DNA from: Cymbomonas tetramitiformis
Lineage: Eukaryota; Chlorophyta; Pyramimonadophyceae; Pyramimonadales; Pyramimonadaceae
Assembly (NCBI GenBank): GCA_001247695.2
Contig: LGRX02034663.1
Span: forward strand, 1 to 64,000
Direction of reading: 5' to 3'
DNA length: 64,000 bases
The notes under the pieces were generated by a model. It saw only the letters and a program-made list of their open reading frames with translations. It did no database searches and was not told the origin of the DNA. Shown piece after piece: positions 62,993 through 64,000 of this stretch. The position numbers were made by a program, and so were the translations under genes. Position 1 is the stretch's first letter. Every line of letters begins with the position of its first letter.

Positions 62993-63250
62993 GATTTTCG
63001 AATTTTGGATTTGGTTTTTTTGCTCTACGTTAGATTTCGAAATTTCGATTTGGCTGATTTTGCTCTACGTTAGATTTTCAGATTTCAGTCTTCGGGATGC
63101 TGGATTTTCGAATTTTGGATTTGTTTTTTGCTCTACGTTAGATTTTCGAAATTTCGATTTGGCTGATTTTGCTCTACGTTAGATTTCAGATTTCAGTCTT
63201 CGGGATCCTGGATTTCGAATTTGGATTTGTTTTTTTGCTCTACGTTAGAT
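62993..63250. repeat. ~110-bp tandem repeat, about 2.3 units
   Basis: Units start at about 62993, 63103 and 63211 with GATTTTCGAATTTTGGATTT; each carries TTTTTGCTCTACGTTAGATT. Confidence 0.85.
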
Positions 63251-63563
63251 TTCGTGGGTCAGCTTCGGAACACTGGGTTTCGGACTTTGGGATGCATATC
63301 TTAAATTGGAGTGCTTCGCAAATACAGGCAATTAATGCCAATTATCTTGCCTGCACGGACCACCTGGTGCCCGTCCGTCATAGAAGCCTCCCTTTATGGG
63401 GATGCTGGACGGTTAGAGTACTGACCACGACGGGTGGGTTACTCTACACGAGTAGCACACCGGAAGTGGCCAGGCTCGAAAATCGTCCATCCCTTTCCAC
63501 AAGATTGGGGCCCGGTAGAGACCGGGGTGCGATTTTCGAGGAGCATTTCTCCTGAAAGGAAGA

Positions 63564-63800
63564 GTGCTCTGGTGTGGTTGTTGTCTCGAACAGGGACACG
63601 AGCCAGACTCAGCCCCACGAAAGGGATTGCTTTTCTTCGATGGTGCATGCCGCTTTAACGCGTCGCCGGATTTGAGGCAAGCCTCGTTCGGAGTAGCACT
63701 CTGCTCAGAACAAGGTCAACAGTGGACCCGGGACTACGGGCGCCTTGGATCCAATTTAACAGCTTCCAAGTCACTTCACTTAGTGTATCGGTCTCGTTGA
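63564..63800 (+). pseudogene. RNase H-like fragment
   Basis: The frame contains LLFFDGACRFNASPDLRQAS and then FGVALCSEQGQQW, which fits the first two strands of an RNase H1 fold with the leading catalytic aspartate, as in LINE polyproteins. The rest of the domain is missing: at about 63771 the sequence becomes a CACTTAGTGTATCGGTCTCG block that is also found near 62955. Family uncertain; probably a second LINE lineage. Confidence 0.4.
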
Positions 63801-63889
63801 GCACCACGTGCTGCCAAGTCAGAACCTACCAGTTGTAAATATACTGTAATATATAACACGCATTGTACAGATAATACTAACTTACCTGG

Positions 63890-64000
63890 AGTTCCAAAGG
63901 GGTTCCGAAGGCTTGGATGCGCCTTGGAATCCGTCAAACGCAAGTTCCGAAGCGGTTCCAAACCATTGGACTAAGCCTGGACACCATAAGATATCACTTC
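63890..64000. repeat. TCCAAGG-family repeats at the window end
   Basis: GTTCCAAAGGGGTTCCGAAG and GGTTCCAAACCATTGGACTA units of the 59285 array family run into the window edge. Confidence 0.7.

Overview
The window looks like nuclear DNA from a microbial eukaryote, probably a flagellated unicellular alga or related protist. The reasons are stacked retrotransposons and DNA transposons, an integrated Polinton-like virus, TTTAGGG-type telomere-like repeats, and one intronless ORF resembling an axonemal EF-hand protein. The species cannot be named from the sequence. Genuine host genes are scarce; nearly all recognisable coding sequence belongs to mobile elements, many of them broken.

Layout. 0-3 kb: the 3' end of an unknown basic protein gene, a 94-bp tandem repeat, GC-rich hairpins and an EF-hand gene. 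3-10.6 kb: a decayed gag-like gene (element A) invaded by a gag-only LTR element (TR-GAG B, 5080-9566). That element itself carries a terminal-inverted-repeat element inside its gag and another in its right target duplication. 10.6-15.4 kb: repeats and a low-complexity minus-strand ORF. 15.4-30.05 kb: an AT-rich Polinton-like virus (PLV) remnant with protein-primed DNA polymerase B, an A32-type packaging ATPase, a cytosine methyltransferase, a primase-helicase and small ORFs. No capsid gene is recognisable. Eight copies of a 73-77 bp palindrome lie in its gaps and edges. Its primase-helicase gene is split by a second gag-only LTR element (24944-28698) with near-identical 255-bp LTRs and a 5-bp target duplication.

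30-34.2 kb: telomere-like repeats, an unknown ORF, a 5'-truncated integrase, and a GC-rich repeat that is open on both strands. 35.4-41 kb: GGTAATACC repeats and a 5'-truncated LINE with RT, RNase H, a CCHC finger and a C-terminal adenine-methyltransferase-like domain. 41.3-43 kb: a 272-bp near-perfect palindrome with tRNA-like boxes and an ~800-bp fold-back structure built of nested hairpins. 43-49.7 kb: a degenerate Ty1/copia element interrupted by a TIR element.

51.4-57.8 kb: two more LINE copies. One has an Ulp1-like protease and the start of an AP endonuclease in its 5' half, an internal deletion, and a 1989-bp Mutator-type insertion with a 10-bp target duplication. 57.8-64 kb: a hAT transposase remnant, a third gag of the TR-GAG family, dense TCCAAGG palindromic repeats, a 10-bp satellite, a CACTA-like zinc-finger exon and an RNase H fragment.

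Together these make a layered insertion record rather than a cooperating gene set. The exception is the PLV block, where replication, packaging and methylation genes are arranged in short runs around shared palindromic spacers.
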